Shown one piece after another: positions 34,813 to 46,890 of a stretch of 64,000 nt of DNA. The DNA lies in NCBI GenBank assembly GCA_033032175.1, contig CM065312.1:7254001-7318000 (forward strand). Direction: 5' to 3'. The DNA is from Saturnia japonica (Eukaryota > Arthropoda > Insecta > Lepidoptera > Saturniidae). Position 1 is the first letter of the stretch. Every line of letters starts with the position of its first letter. The notes under the pieces are model-generated. The model was not told the origin of the DNA. It saw nothing but the letters and a program-made list of their open reading frames with translations, and ran no database searches. A program made the position numbers and the translations under genes.

Positions 34813-36329
34813 CATTCTGCAATAATTGAGAGAAATTAAATGGTTTCATAGTTTCTGAATATCTTTAGTTTTAGTGAGTATTTTATAAATTCCGGGATAT
34901 TAATGTGCCTATTACAGTTTTTTAGTAGTAACTAGTTGTTACATTTGGAAACTAAATTGTGCTTTTATGAGAATGCAGGATGCAAACAAAATAAATGTAC
35001 CTATATTTTAGAAGAGGTCAATGGCCTTGATTATCATTAGAACATACTACATTGAAACCGAAATTATTTCTAGTATTAGTGTCAAAGTTTACATGGCGTA
35101 ACCTAAAGGAAAATATAAAAATGATTTAAAGGTAAATATAATGAATTTAAAATAGATGCCTAAGAAATGTATTAATCATTTATGATAAATGAATACAAAT
35201 TTCATTTGATTAAATGAGTACTAAGTACTCAAAATTTTACGTAATTAAGTTTATTTTTAATGTTTTCATTTATCGTGTTTGACACGTCTTATATTAGATC
35301 ACTATGGCGTTTGTATATACACTACGCTACATTTCTACAAATTTACTAACCAACAATAAGTCCCTCTAAGCTTTTATGTTATTCTAGTGTTGGTATTATG
35401 TACTTATTAATGTTTAAGGTTATAATTCCATAAAATAAAAAAAATGTGATTCTTTATTCCAAGAAATAAGTATTTTATACCTTCTAAAATAATTCTTTTA
35501 TGAACAACGCATGTTCGTTCAATCATAATAAAATATGAAAATAGTAATAAATAAAAATAACGATTCAGTACAATAATATTCGCACATAACTTCAATAATC
35601 AAGTCTTTTGTTATAACAAATAATGATTTTGATAGCGAAGGGGCGTGATGTGTTCGCCAGGAATAATTTAAACAGCTCAGCGGGTGATTCTTGCTTTGCG
35701 CAAATTGGCTAACATGTGGCCTGGCGTTTCTGCAATCGATACGTTTGTGTATTTTGCGAAAAGCTAATATCAATAAGGCTTAGACTGTTAATTCTAATAT
35801 TTACTTACGTTTATAGATTAAAAAAAAACGCTTAAAACTTTTCCGGGCGGTCATTTTAAAGTTCACATTTCAGTAGTAAGATACTACATCTAAGGGTGAA
35901 TCCTAACAAAAAAAAAAAAACTATGTACGGTGTACTAAAAATCAGTTGTTTGCGACGGTTGAATCTTGTGTCATATACTTTACTCCAGGTATTTAAATAC
36001 TCTTTCAAATAGTTTCTCGATAAAAGTTGGACACCTGGTCTCGCAAGAAGATTCACGACATCTGTCCGGTTGTTGTCATCCTCCGGCGCGTGGTGGAGTG
36101 ATTGACAAGATTTATATTAGTCCTAATGAAAATGGAAACAAAAAACTTATCAAAGTCTTTTTGATGTAGAATGGTCTAACCATCATACTTAGCTATACAG
36201 GTGGCAATAATGAATTCCAGTTTGATGGATTCCAGATTATGGACATTATTATAACAGGTGGACTTTTTACAATTTCCTACTTAAAGATGCTAATTTTTCG
36301 GAGCAGTAAGGTATCTGTACTAGACCAGG
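34813..36329. other. Unassigned AT-rich DNA
   Basis: No supported gene. The frames at 35519-35773, 35856-36056 and 35966-36169 are composition-driven, and none shows a recognisable motif. Confidence 0.45.
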
Positions 36330-36480
36330 TTACAACTACCAGGCACATCTCACCTCACCTATTTGTTGGATTTTGGAACCAACTAATCCAGATGCCTAGA
36401 GGCTTGCAGGCCAAAATGACAATGATAACAGGCAATAGATTGCCGATCTAACGAAGTCGCCATTGTACTGTGCACACCGA
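36330..36480 (+). repeat. Family A repeat fragment
   Basis: 'ccagatgcctagaggcttgc' and 'aggccaaaatgaca' match the 3' half of family A ('ccagctgccgaaaggcttgc', 'aggctggcatgaca' at 29340-29370). Confidence 0.5.
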
Positions 36481-36982
36481 GCAAAGAGCCTTCACTTTGC
36501 CGTGCTGCTTTGAAAAAATTACCATTATTTTTATTCTTTTGGATAATATTTTTACACTTTTTTGCTTTCTCTCCATAAGGCCACTTTTATTTACGTGAAT
36601 AATTAATAAGATGCATACATCAACAAAACTAAGTAGATAATGCGCTATGATGCGAATCTATAATGGAATTTATCAAAAATCGAAGGGGTGTGTCGTTACG
36701 TATCTTCCCCTAATTTGGTTTTTATTTTATTTCAACCCCAATATGAGGGCAGTGTGTGGAATTAGTCTTACCATATGCGCTCCTACTTGTATTACACTTG
36801 GGCCTCGACTGTTCATTTTTGTTCTGTGCGTTAAGTTAGCATGGATAATTTGTTGAAAATATATATATTTCAAATCACTAATTTCTTACACACATCTCGC
36901 ATTGATGATGATTGTCTTTAACATTAAAAAAAAATTAGCACAATTTTTCAAGGGTACACCCAATATATTTTCTTAAAAATCT
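36481..36982. other. Unassigned DNA upstream of the nuclease relic
   Basis: I looked for a reverse transcriptase core here and found none. The 36647-36856 frame is hydrophobic and unsupported. Confidence 0.45.
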
Positions 36983-37900
36983 TGCTATACTTGTGGCGAG
37001 GCAATAGGTACAGCCAGGCACTTATTAGTAGGATGCAAGGTGCTTCTTGATAGGGACCACTACTCACGTCGCCATGATAGAGTACTTCAATTCATACGTG
37101 AAGCAGTAAGTCTTTCAGTAGCTAGAGCTCAAAAAGGATTGACCACTAACAGGAGACAAATTAACTTTATAAAAGAAGGCTCAACGGTAAATGCTCGACA
37201 TATTAATGTCTTATAACATCAATAGATGGCGATGTACTGAAATTAAAGTAGATACTGATATACTTAATAAAAGCGTGTACACCTCAATTTTCGATAACGG
37301 TCATTAATTGATAGTTCATTATTCTTTAATTTTTGAAAAAGTATGTACATTGCTTTGATGTGGTGTGCGTGCTTTGAATTTGATGTAGAGGTGAGCTATT
37401 ATGAATGATTTAAATAATCAAGATATCGATTATGAGTGATAATTCAGTAAGCCCTTCTCAATCTAGGTTCTGCACATGATTGAATTATTTTAGTGGACAC
37501 ATAATATGAAAAATATTATAAAATCCCAGAGGATGTGGGTATTTCGTAATCCAGACCAGATATATTTCTTTATTCTCGAGAAATCAAGCGTATAGTACTT
37601 GTAGAGCTTACTGTACCGTGGGAAACTAATACACTTAAAGACCACGCAATAAAAATGAATAAATATTACGATCTATGTAATGAGCTAACCAAAAACGACT
37701 ATGCGGTTAACTTGTATGCGATGGAAATGGGAGCCAGAGGTATTCCAGCGAAATCTCTCTACAACTTGCTAAAAGACCTCGGCCTGTCGAGAACTGCAGT
37801 AAGTTCTATTTTAGAACGGGTATCTAAAGTAGCATTAACAGGCTCCTACCAAATCTGGCTTGACAAGAAGGGTATCGCGGGCAGTCAAGGTGAGCGCTGA
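36983..37900 (+). pseudogene. Relic of a CCHC-finger plus PD-X14-E nuclease domain, R2-type LINE-like
   Basis: Two coding pieces in the same frame are separated by about 300 bp. The first (36983-37216) starts 'CYTCGEAIGTARHLLVGC', a C-X2-C-X8-H-X4-C finger, and then has 'RRHDRVLQFI' and ends with 'INFIKEGS'. The second runs from about 37520 to the stop at 37898-37900, with one TAA at 37545-37547. It contains 'RPDIFLYS' and 'RIVLVELTVPWE', so PD is followed 14 residues later by E, and a lysine-rich 'KMNKYYDL' follows. A finger then a PD-(D/E)XK-like nuclease is the C-terminal layout of site-targeting LINEs (R2 and relatives), where it nicks the target DNA. The gap at 37217-37510 holds a possible 'WRCTEIKVD' linker in another frame plus unrelated AT-rich sequence. 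No reverse transcriptase is present. The open 81-codon frame at 37655-37900 alone is only the tail. Confidence 0.6.
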
Positions 37901-39094
37901 TGTGCATTATAAGGGGGCCCCTTAAACCTACACCTTGGTCGCAATTCCCGGGGGCTGCTCGTATTCGTTCTGTCTGCCACACGATGGACCCGGCACACGC
38001 TCGGTTTATCCATGGAATTCTAAGATGTTTGTCTCTGTCTTTAAGTTCTGGTAATAGTATAAAGACGTTTTGAACAAACTCTTTAATAAAAATATACTAA
38101 TAGTGTAAAATAGATTTCATGCATCATTATTCATTACCTACACGTGGGTTAACATTTTCCACAAAGTAAATGCTTTATATCTGTACTAGGCGTGAATAAG
38201 TCGACAGGTTAAGTAGACTTGCATCAAATTTCTAAATTATTCAAAATTGCAATTGGTTTCCTAATTTATAATATGATGAATGACTAAGTTGATAGGGTTA
38301 CTCATTTTGGGTATACCACACTTGTTTTATTAGTTTTATTTATATAAGATTTACTAGTAAAATATAAAATACATAAAGGCTGCCCAGAAAAGTAGTATTT
38401 ATAAGTAAGACACATAGAAATAACATTTTAATACTTTGATGAGTTCAAACAATATGTTGTGTTTAAATAATCGAATTATAAAACTACCATCAAAAAGCAT
38501 TTTGAAAGTTATATTTCATATAAATATATTAGTAGAAACAGAATTACTATGTACCATAAATAAAATAAAAATATTATGTGTACTCTGCCAGTATAACGCA
38601 CGCACCATATTTTTCCTCTTACACGACGCGTAATCCGAGCGCGGAACATGTGTGCGTGGCTTTAAATTCTGATGTAATACCGATTACAAGCACGCATCAC
38701 TAGTAATGCCCAATTTTCGTAACGCTTTACGAGTTCGTCTACAGTTGTGGTTAAGATTAGCAATGGAGTAATTTTGTTATTACATGCTTTTAACTTAACT
38801 TGCTTTGTTAGTATGGGTAAATCTTGCAAATGAATTTTAAAACGGTTATAGTCAACCGATTGAGCTGAAATTTACCAGACAGGTGTAGTTTGGATGATAA
38901 TGCATGGTTATCTAAGTAACGTCATTCTAAATCCAATATGGAGAGCTTCCGGTAGTGGATCAGTTATTTTTTGCACCCCCATGCTATGGGTATCAAATAA
39001 AAGAGATTTTTATTAATAATAATTTTTTTTGTATTTGTAATTTCCTTTAGAAAACTTTATCTTCAGTCATGTTAATGAACCAACGTAGTTAACA
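37901..39094. other. Unassigned DNA, partly GC-rich
   Basis: At 37901-38030 GC-rich sequence ('aagggggccccttaa', 'ttcccgggggctgctcg') directly follows the relic and may be its 3' UTR. The remainder is AT-rich and unrecognised. Confidence 0.4.
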
Positions 39095-39475
39095 TTTTGA
39101 CAGTTTAATGTATGTTTGTAAAAACTTAGCTAAACTAGATTTAGTATATAACCGGCACAGTTTCGATAATATAAATAAACACAAATTAGTCATCCCTTGT
39201 TTTAGGTTCTTACGTCAAAAAGTTATTATAGGGTGAATCGTTACGTGAATGATAGTGATGTCTGGAAATGACTTCCTCTCTGTACATCTATTAAAGATAA
39301 TTAATATTATTATTGTAAAGAATACAGTAAAAATAAAATACATATAATAAATGATAAGCTCAACGAAGTATCTTGTCAGCTCTTCTTGATGTTTTCCACA
39401 CTGGTAGTGATATCTTGACATCCATAATTGCCTTCTTAGGGCCTGAATTAAAATACAGTATCTTTGATTTGATTT
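39095..39475 (+). pseudogene. Jockey/CR1-group LINE, 3' fragment
   Basis: It starts at 'tttaatgtatgtttgtaaaa' and carries broken parts of the ORF2 end ('ccttgttttaggttcttacg', 'gttacgtgaatgatagtgat', 'gtctgg'). The 3' UTR has 'ccttcttagggcctgaatta' and 'tttgatttgatttt', as in 14033-14722 and 55311-55808. The copy is 5'-truncated. Confidence 0.65.
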
Positions 39476-39749
39476 TATTCCTTTTACCTTATTATCGTTT
39501 ACAATTCTGATATGCTCCTAATTATAAAGCGATAACAGCTCTATGGTAACATTTTCGAATACCGCACCGATTGACGTGGCTTCAAACCTTAAGATGAGCC
39601 TGAGTTTTTTTTAATGAAAATAACTATTGTTTTTTGTGAAGAAACCATAACATGGTGAAATCGGTCGGCGAGTACCTAGAGTTATCGTGTTATCGTACAT
39701 TATTAAGTGATACTAAAAGGAGTAATATACCTACTAAGTGCATTTTTAT

Positions 39750-40063
39750 CGTTATATGTTTAGCGTTGTTGCCACAATCTCACTTGATCTTAAGTGACGA
39801 GGTAACCCAAGATGGTAGCATGCTAAACCTGGTGGAAGACCGACTCTCAAGTGCAGCTGCCGGAACACACCTATTTGTGTTTGGCACCAGAGATAAAAAT
39901 TGAGGGTGGTAGCTTGGCAGGCGGGCATTAGAAAAACCCTACCACCGTACTATGATTTCATCACAATGTTTTCCTTTACCAAAAACTCAGGCTCATTACA
40001 GGGATTCGAACTCACATCGATCGACGCAGAGTCCGTACACGCTACGCACTGAGCCATCATTAC
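39750..40063 (-). repeat. Family B tRNA-headed SINE, copy 4
   Basis: A near full-length minus-strand copy. The head, read on the plus strand, is 'gcactgagccatcatta' (A-box region) with 'gggattcgaactcacatcga' (B-box). The tail hairpin is at 39771-39807 ('ccacaatctcacttgatctt', 'aagtgacgaggt'). The forward frame at 39652-39903 runs through it and is not a gene. Confidence 0.75.
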
Positions 40064-40214
40064 TTCATTTTACTTAATAATGTCAATATTCTTAGCTAAT
40101 AATATGGATTCTAAATTAATATTATAATGCAATAATATAAATATTATATTTCAAATGGAATTATAGAACATTCAATTTTGAGATTCCTTTTTTGTTGGTT
40201 TTGGTTATCTATAT

Positions 40215-40745
40215 CAATAAATCTGTTGTTCTTTCTGTACATTCATTTTTTTCATAATTTCCCGATAGGAATGCTTTAAGAACAACGCTGATCACGAAAA
40301 TAAAATTGTATGTCTGTCTGTTTGTATGTCCGGATTTTGTTGAAATTTTATACACGGGAAAGTATAAGACATTCCAGGTATTATGGGCTATGAGAATTTT
40401 TAATAACACTTTTAGGAAACGTAAAAAAAAAGAATACATTTTACTTTATACTAATTCTCAACCGCTTTTGACAAAATTTCGTTGATAGGATGTATACGTG
40501 ATTTCATAATTAACAGGCTAGAAGAATCGTCAACAATAATTTCAGTTATATGTAAAAAATAACACTTTTGATAAATCTCAACCAATTTTGATGAAAATTG
40601 CATACGGGAAGTAGGTAGGTACATGTGATTCCCCAATTAATAGTCTATATGAATTGTCAATAATATGAGAAAAAATCAAATTACGGGATGAAAATAATTA
40701 CTGCATACTGCGTAGTAACAAACGCGTGCGGAGTCACGGGCACAC
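40215..40745 (+). repeat. Family F repeat, copy 2 (longest)
   Basis: It contains 'cataatttcccgatagga', 'gtatgtctgtctgtttgtat', an 'ttatacacgggaaagtataa' block, then a partly duplicated segment at 40455-40640 ('cgttgataggatgtatacgt' and 'gcatacgggaagtaggtagg'). It ends 'gatgaaaataattactgc' ... 'acgcgtgcggagtcacggg'. It is non-coding. Confidence 0.65.
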
Positions 40746-40866
40746 CTCTATTATAACTATAGATGTGGAAGTAGGTCGAAAATTCTGGTAGAAAATTTAT
40801 AGAAAATCTTATATTAAATAGATTAATTATTGTTTGAAGCTGGCACGTGGAAACCTATATAGCCTA

Positions 40867-41835
40867 CTAGCTGACCCGCGCAACTTCGTCTGCGTCATAT
40901 AAGACAGAGAGAGAGAGAGAGAGAGATAGAAAGGTCAGCTGCCCGCCAGAAATAACACCCGTCTGGTCGGAGGATCCCCCCTTTTCTATGGCGGATGAGG
41001 AACTTCACTCTCTGTTCCTCATTTCCGCTAAAGTGGTGACCCCGAGCATGAACGTCAGCGCAACCTTCTTCGTAAAGCTACGTCAGCGTGACGACATCAT
41101 CACTTCCTCAAGCTTTCGAGCAGCGAGTCATACAGACAGCCAGCATCCACGGCTACTACGGGTATCCTGACCACCAGCATGCAGCGGACGCGCATTCTTG
41201 GTCATCATCCACAGCCTTCTCAGCGACCTTGGCACAGCACACTGTACTTCGGCCGGTCAGCAAGCAGAGACGCACTTCTCTCCTGGTCGCTGGCCGAGTT
41301 ATTTTAAAACTGTGATACCTCCTGAGACATTCATTTAAATCAATTAATGTAAAGAGCAATTTTGTACAAAATTAAATAATTATGATGAGTAACATATTTT
41401 TTTCGATAAGGGTTAACACCATGTATATAAAACACCTTCGCGAGTAATTTATTATTTTTGAACAAATTTTATTAACTTAAAAAGTTTATATTGAGTAAAC
41501 CTTAAAATATAGATATATGCTATCACGAATTTTTTTTTTAGAACTTTTTCAGAGAAACAACTCCGTTACACACGATGTTTACATAACTTTAACCATTCAC
41601 GCAGCGCACGTAGTGGAAGCTCTCAAAACGAATAAATTTCTCCCGTTTTTGCAATATTTTTCATTGATGCTCCGCTCTTATTGTCGTAGCGTAATGATAT
41701 GAAGCCTTATGGCCTTTCTAGATAAATAGTATATCCAACATTAAAACATTTTTTTCCATTCGAATCAGTAGTTTTTGAGATTAGCGTATTCAACGAAACA
41801 AACAAACTCTTCAGCTTTATAATATTAGTATAGAT
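40867..41835 (+). repeat. Family D repeat with unusual GC-rich interior
   Basis: It starts 'actagctgacccgcgcaact' and ends 'cttcagctttataatattag' plus 'tatagat', the two ends I recall for a common lepidopteran repeat. The part at 41560-41800 ('cagcgcacgtagtggaagct', 'attgatgctccgctctta') is typical of that repeat. A pure 'ag' run (about nine units) lies at 40907-40925. The interior at 40930-41290 is GC-rich and unlike the AT-rich ends; it may be part of the element or an insertion. Overlapping 60-75 codon frames there on both strands have no recognised match. Confidence 0.6.
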
Positions 41836-42567
41836 TTTTTAAGGAGAAAAGTTAAAGTGAAACCTTGGGTCACATCTAATATAATGAAAATTATAATTTT
41901 ATTACAAAATAAATATTCGGCAAAAAATTACAAATGTGTTAACAACATACACTCTGTAACATACAATGCAATATGTTAACGCGACAAAATCAGAAGTCGT
42001 TTGCATAAACAGTCTTATCAGACATTACTTACAGAAAAAGCATTACAACTTTTTAAAGGCTCCCACACACCTATCGGGTATACTTGATCACCGTAAAATG
42101 CATTAAAGCAACGGGACGTGTTTAATCTATAATGCGCCTTATCGCAATATTTCCCATTTCCGGGGAAAGCCGGGAACGTCGGCGGCCCATCGCCAGGGGA
42201 AATAAGGAAGGCTGGGTTTCACTTTGTTGTGTTTTTTTTTTCGTATGTGTTAGGTAAAATTTTTCCTTTCCTCTTCGTTTACACTTACAACGGTAACTGT
42301 TGTTTCGCGCGATTGTTACCTGCATTCCGTGCTGTTGAATTAAATATAACCGAGTAAAGGGTAAAACGTCTAGATTTGCATTTCGCTTGCCATAGAATTG
42401 GAGTTCATGTTTGAAGCAAAAATAAAATTCTTTGTTTGAATGTAATGAGATCATGTTTCGAAATAAAGTACATTCGACCAATTTTTAATCTTTGACAGAT
42501 TGTTTAATGTAGTGATAAACTTTCTAGCTCTTTCTTGGAATTTATATTACTACAAGGATTTCTTTAT
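41836..42567. other. Unassigned DNA
   Basis: No supported gene. The minus frame at 42122-42481 (119 codons) is basic near its end and covers a GC-rich patch at 42150-42215. It lacks any motif or splice context, so I do not call it. Confidence 0.4.
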
Positions 42568-42879
42568 CGTTACAGGTTTAGCGTTTTGGCCACAATCTCA
42601 TCTGATCTTAAGTGACGATGTGGCCCAAGATGGTACCACACTAAGCCTAGTAGAAGAGTGGCTCTCAAATGCAGCTGCCGGAAAACACCTCTTGTAGTTT
42701 TGGTAATAGTTTTTCAACTAGAGGGTGGTAAACAGTCAGGCAAGCAATAGAAAAAACCTTACTACCTTAGTATAGTTTCATCACGATGTTTTCCTTCCTC
42801 GAAAGCTGAGGCTCATTGCGGAGATTCGAACTCACATCGCTCGAGGCGGAGTTCGTACACGGTACCCATTAGCCATAAT
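42568..42879 (-). repeat. Family B tRNA-headed SINE, copy 5
   Basis: A minus-strand copy, about 312 bp. The tail hairpin on the plus strand is 'ggccacaatctcatctgatc' ... 'ttaagtgacgatgtggcc'. The B-box region is 'gagattcgaactcacatcg' and the A-box region 'cattagccataa', the latter decayed. Confidence 0.75.
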
Positions 42880-42959
42880 ATATATATAAATAACACAAAA
42901 CAAAGCAAATAGTTTTTATATGACATATTAAAATAATCTGTTAAGTATCAAATACCTAA

Positions 42960-43340
42960 TCAATATTACTGGGGTGATAGGACACGACTTCGTCTTGGTC
43001 GCGATCACCTCACACCAGGTGTTACACCTGCCGTAGTGGTACGCTGAGCCATGTCGCTTTCCGGAATCAGCAGGTGTATATCCACTAATCAAGCAGGGTG
43101 GTAGGAATCTGTACCTGAATGGGTCGCTACCACCATACACAAGGTGATGAACTCGTCACAATGACTTTCTTTTGGTTTGTCGCGTTTCAAGATAAGCCAG
43201 TGTATATCCACCTTCTGAAACGCTTGACATAACAACGACTTCTGGTGATAGATTGTAGATCTCTTGGTGGTCGCCGTTGTTTTGGATTGCACTGTCCAAC
43301 CAGGTACCTTTATATTACCCTTAGGTAAAATGTCGTCACT
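42960..43340 (+). repeat. Family A repeat, longest copy
   Basis: It shows the family order more fully than elsewhere: 'catcacaccaggtg'-like start ('gatcacctcacaccaggtgt'), 'gtcgctttccggaatcagca', 'tatatccactaatcaagcag', 'tttgtcgcgtttcaagataa', 'tatatccaccttctgaaacg' and 'attgcactgtccaacc'. The two 'cgtttc...atcagcc...tatatcca' modules make it internally repetitive. Confidence 0.65.
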
Positions 43341-45184
43341 TTTAAGTATGGGAAAAGGGAGTAATGGGAGTCACTTAAGCAAGAATCAATAAAAATCTGA
43401 AATTAATTATTTTAGATTTATTACAAAACCCATTTTTTTACTATAATTATTATTTATTAATCAGAAGTAGTTTATTAAATTTTTGTATAATACTTTGGTT
43501 ATAATTACATACAGTCGCGCGGGCCGGACGTTAGAGTGGATACATACATGTATACATTACATACATGCGGGTAATGGTAGTCATCATATTAGACAATGCG
43601 AGTCAGCGCATCTACGGCACTTGTAGCACACATAGCCTTCTGGTGAATTCACTGGAAGAGTTCGGCGTGTGCCCTCCATCCACACGTTGTGCCAACCTTA
43701 TCAAACTTACAATTTTGCCCATGTTATCGCAAATCAAGGACCTATTTTCAGCATCGTTTACATCGTCATCACATATATTACTTCATATATAATTTGTATG
43801 CAACTCTGAGGTGAAGGGCTTATATTAAAGTACACGTCCCTTGACCTTGCCGATTTTATTATTTCCTACTTCATTTTTCTATTCAATGGAAGTCAACTGA
43901 CTTCTATTACCCCAAAGTTGACAATATACTAAAAATAATGAAAATAAATAAAACGTTAAATATTTCACTAATAATATCTCACAAAAAGATTGTTTATTAA
44001 TTTACATTAAAAAAATTAAAAGTTACATTAACAAAATATATTGAAAAAATATCTGACCTATTATGTTCTACACAAGAAAAATTACAATGAAATCGTAGCA
44101 AACAACAATACATCCTATTCATCCAAACGTCACGTGCTAATTAAACCGATGGTGATGAGGCGGGAGCACGGTGTAGTATGGCCGATCATTTCGCTCCATA
44201 TTCACTTGCTAGCCGTCTTTTAGTTTTCTTATTATTGTACTTACTACCATTCCCCGTTGTTTCCCATTACCATTCCCTTTCCTACTAATATTTAACCAAA
44301 AGTCATAAAATATTAAATTTAATTATAATATTATTATAATAATTCAGGTATCGATGTCTCTAATTAGTTAATGTACCTACTCATCTTCGATAATTTATTG
44401 AGACTGAGTGTGATACCCCCTCTCATAATTTCCCAACTTCCCCCACTTAGACTGGGACTAGCTCTCGGGAATTGGCGGCGGCGAAAAACTCAACCAAAAT
44501 ATTAATACTCTGGTTCTACGGTAAGTATTGGCGCGAATAATTACAACGAGTGCCGGAATTTGATACTTTATTTATATAAATCATATTTTTGGTGTGCAAC
44601 ATTTTTCCTCTCGCTTTCCTGCAATCTGTTGGAGTGATTTCAGAAAAAGGGACGGAAGTGTGTAATTGGAAGCTGGTGAAACGCGAGCTATTTTGTTGAT
44701 TTAACCAATGAGCGCGCGTGGTGGTAGAGTTGGCCGTCAGATGGTAAAAACACATTTTCCGAAAGGTTTACTAACCTACTACTCTATCTATCTCTAGTAT
44801 TCTATCAGCTAATAGTGTGTGCGTGTGTGTGGCGAGAAAGAGAAAGGGAAATAGAGAAGGAGAACGTATCAGCTGTTGCGCTTAACTTATAGTGTTGTGT
44901 ATAAAGTTTGCTGTTATAGAAACTAATTTATATAATATGTAAACTATATTATGTTACATTATTATTTACATCATATGCGACTACTGTAAGGCTCACTCGT
45001 TTTTTTAATATTTATAATAAGGAGTGATGTTTACAAATATTACGTAGTGTAGCAAAACAGATATAATATAAGAGTTTATTAATCTTGAGACTTCAGTCGA
45101 CTGCAAGTTTCCTATCATATATAACATATTTGTGATAAGTATAGAATTATACAACATTATACATATATTTCACTACGTGATGCC
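43341..45184. other. Unassigned AT-rich DNA
   Basis: No gene is recognised. A GC-richer patch at 44440-44760 includes 'accaatgagcgcgcgtgg', a CCAAT-type word. A purine-rich stretch lies at 44832-44865. Neither can be assigned a role. Confidence 0.45.
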
Positions 45185-45345
45185 CGTCCACATTAGTAGG
45201 TGTATTTTTTATATCGGTATAAAAAGTAATATAGCTGGGTGGTAGGGATCGTGACCACCATACACATAGTTATAAACCCATCTATGATTTTTTTTTGTTC
45301 CGAAATCATATGCAGTAATGCGCAGACTAAACCGCGGGTACCAGC
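45185..45345 (+). repeat. Family A repeat fragment, decayed
   Basis: 'gtccacattagtaggtgtat', 'gctgggtggtagggatcgtg' and 'accaccatacacatagttat' parallel 43070-43145. An end-like 'ggtaccagctagta' follows at 45338-45351 and belongs to another lepidopteran-type repeat end. Confidence 0.45.
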
Positions 45346-45352
45346 TAGTATT

Positions 45353-46639
45353 ATACTATAAAATAGAACTTCAAAATTGTTGCATTTATGCTTTCTCTTC
45401 CTCCCATATTTTGAACCCTAGCCTGTGATTGGTTGGTTGATTACTTTTTGTTGTTACCTAGTATTATTATGTAAAATAATTAAATTCAATCGATTTACCT
45501 GATATATAAAAAAACCTGTATATGTATTATATTTACTTAAATAATAAATAGAGTTAATAATAATTATTCGGCGATATGATTATTATAGATTAACTTCTTA
45601 TATATTTAGGAATCGAATCTATTTCACTGAAGGAAAAATATACTACGTAAAATTATGTTGAGGATCAAAACTTTTTAAGTCGTACAATTACCACTCGCGC
45701 CTCAATAGACGATCTCACCGGTGGATTAATCAGGGATTGTTCTGTTCCCACTTCGCAGTGAAAAATTGTCACCATCACCTACATCGGCGTCTCCTTCGTA
45801 ATAAACCGATGATGCATTGAGTTTGTAGAGCTTTTGTTTTTACTTTGAAAAAATTCTATGATATTTTATGGAGGTATATCACATTTTATATTGTATAAAT
45901 TTCCAAGTTATGTAGAACGGATTTTGAACATACTAAAAATTTTTTCTTTGGAGATGTATATAAATATATAATAATCACTACACAATAATAAAACAAGAAA
46001 TTAACTTCGAGAGAAAAAATTATCTATAATTAATTAATTTTCATCCTTTATTCCAAGTGCACTAATGACACAAATAAAATACTTTTATTGAAATGTGTGC
46101 CCAGTATTATAAGAAATAATTATTTCGAAATTGTTATAATATCTACTATACTGAACACTATGAGAAAAAAGGTCTAGTAGAAAATAAATGCGAGTTGTTA
46201 TGATATTAGTATTTTTTATTATTATTGTTATTTTAGTAAATATATAACAATTATACAGAAACAATTCAGAAATTGCAAATATTTTTCTATTTTCAGTCCA
46301 CAGTAGGTACGGCAACGTCCATACTTTTCTCATAATAAGTTCACATCTCGCTCCGGCGCCGTGATTGGTTTGATTCCCGAGGGGATAGAACTTCGTCAGC
46401 AAATGAGCAGTGAGCTAACACGATAATAATTTATAAGACATCCTGTATTATTTATTATCAACGCTGTGTTAGCAAACTGTATTAGTTTGCAGGTGGGAAA
46501 ATTCGGTTATTGAAATATTTGCTTAAGAAACTTAATCGTTCTGCGTGTACCTTAGTGTTCCTTTAGCAACTCCGTATATAGTACATTTAAATAAGAAACT
46601 GAAACTAAGAAGCTTCCACCATAGCAGCACGCTTAGTAG
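45353..46639. other. Unassigned AT-rich DNA
   Basis: No gene is supported. The minus frame at 46085-46402 contains a GC-richer end at 46300-46400 with no recognised motif. Confidence 0.45.
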
Positions 46640-46890
46640 TCTCGTGTTCCGAGATCAACAAGTATATATCCAGTAATAAAGCGAAGTAGTACCGACTGGG
46701 TCAGGATATTATGCTAGTAATAAAGCCGGTCACAGTGATTATCTTTTGTTTTGTCACGTTTCGGGATCAGCCAGTGTATAGCTAGCTGCCGAGAGATTTG
46801 CAAACAGCAACGATCTGCGAACGTTTGCCGATTTCTCGGTGGTGGCCAGTTTTCGGAATGTACTGTACTTACCATTAGATACAGTAAAGT
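46640..46890 (+). repeat. Family A repeat copy
   Basis: It has 'tgttccgagatcaacaagta', 'tatatccagtaataaagcga', then 'tttgtcacgtttcgggatca', 'gccagtgtatagctagctgc' and 'tgtactgtacttaccattag'. Same order as at 29214-29480. Confidence 0.6.

Noticed and set aside
42122..42481. 119-codon minus-strand open frame
   Set aside because: It has no recognisable motif, a basic low-complexity end and no promoter or splice support. This length is unremarkable in 64 kb.
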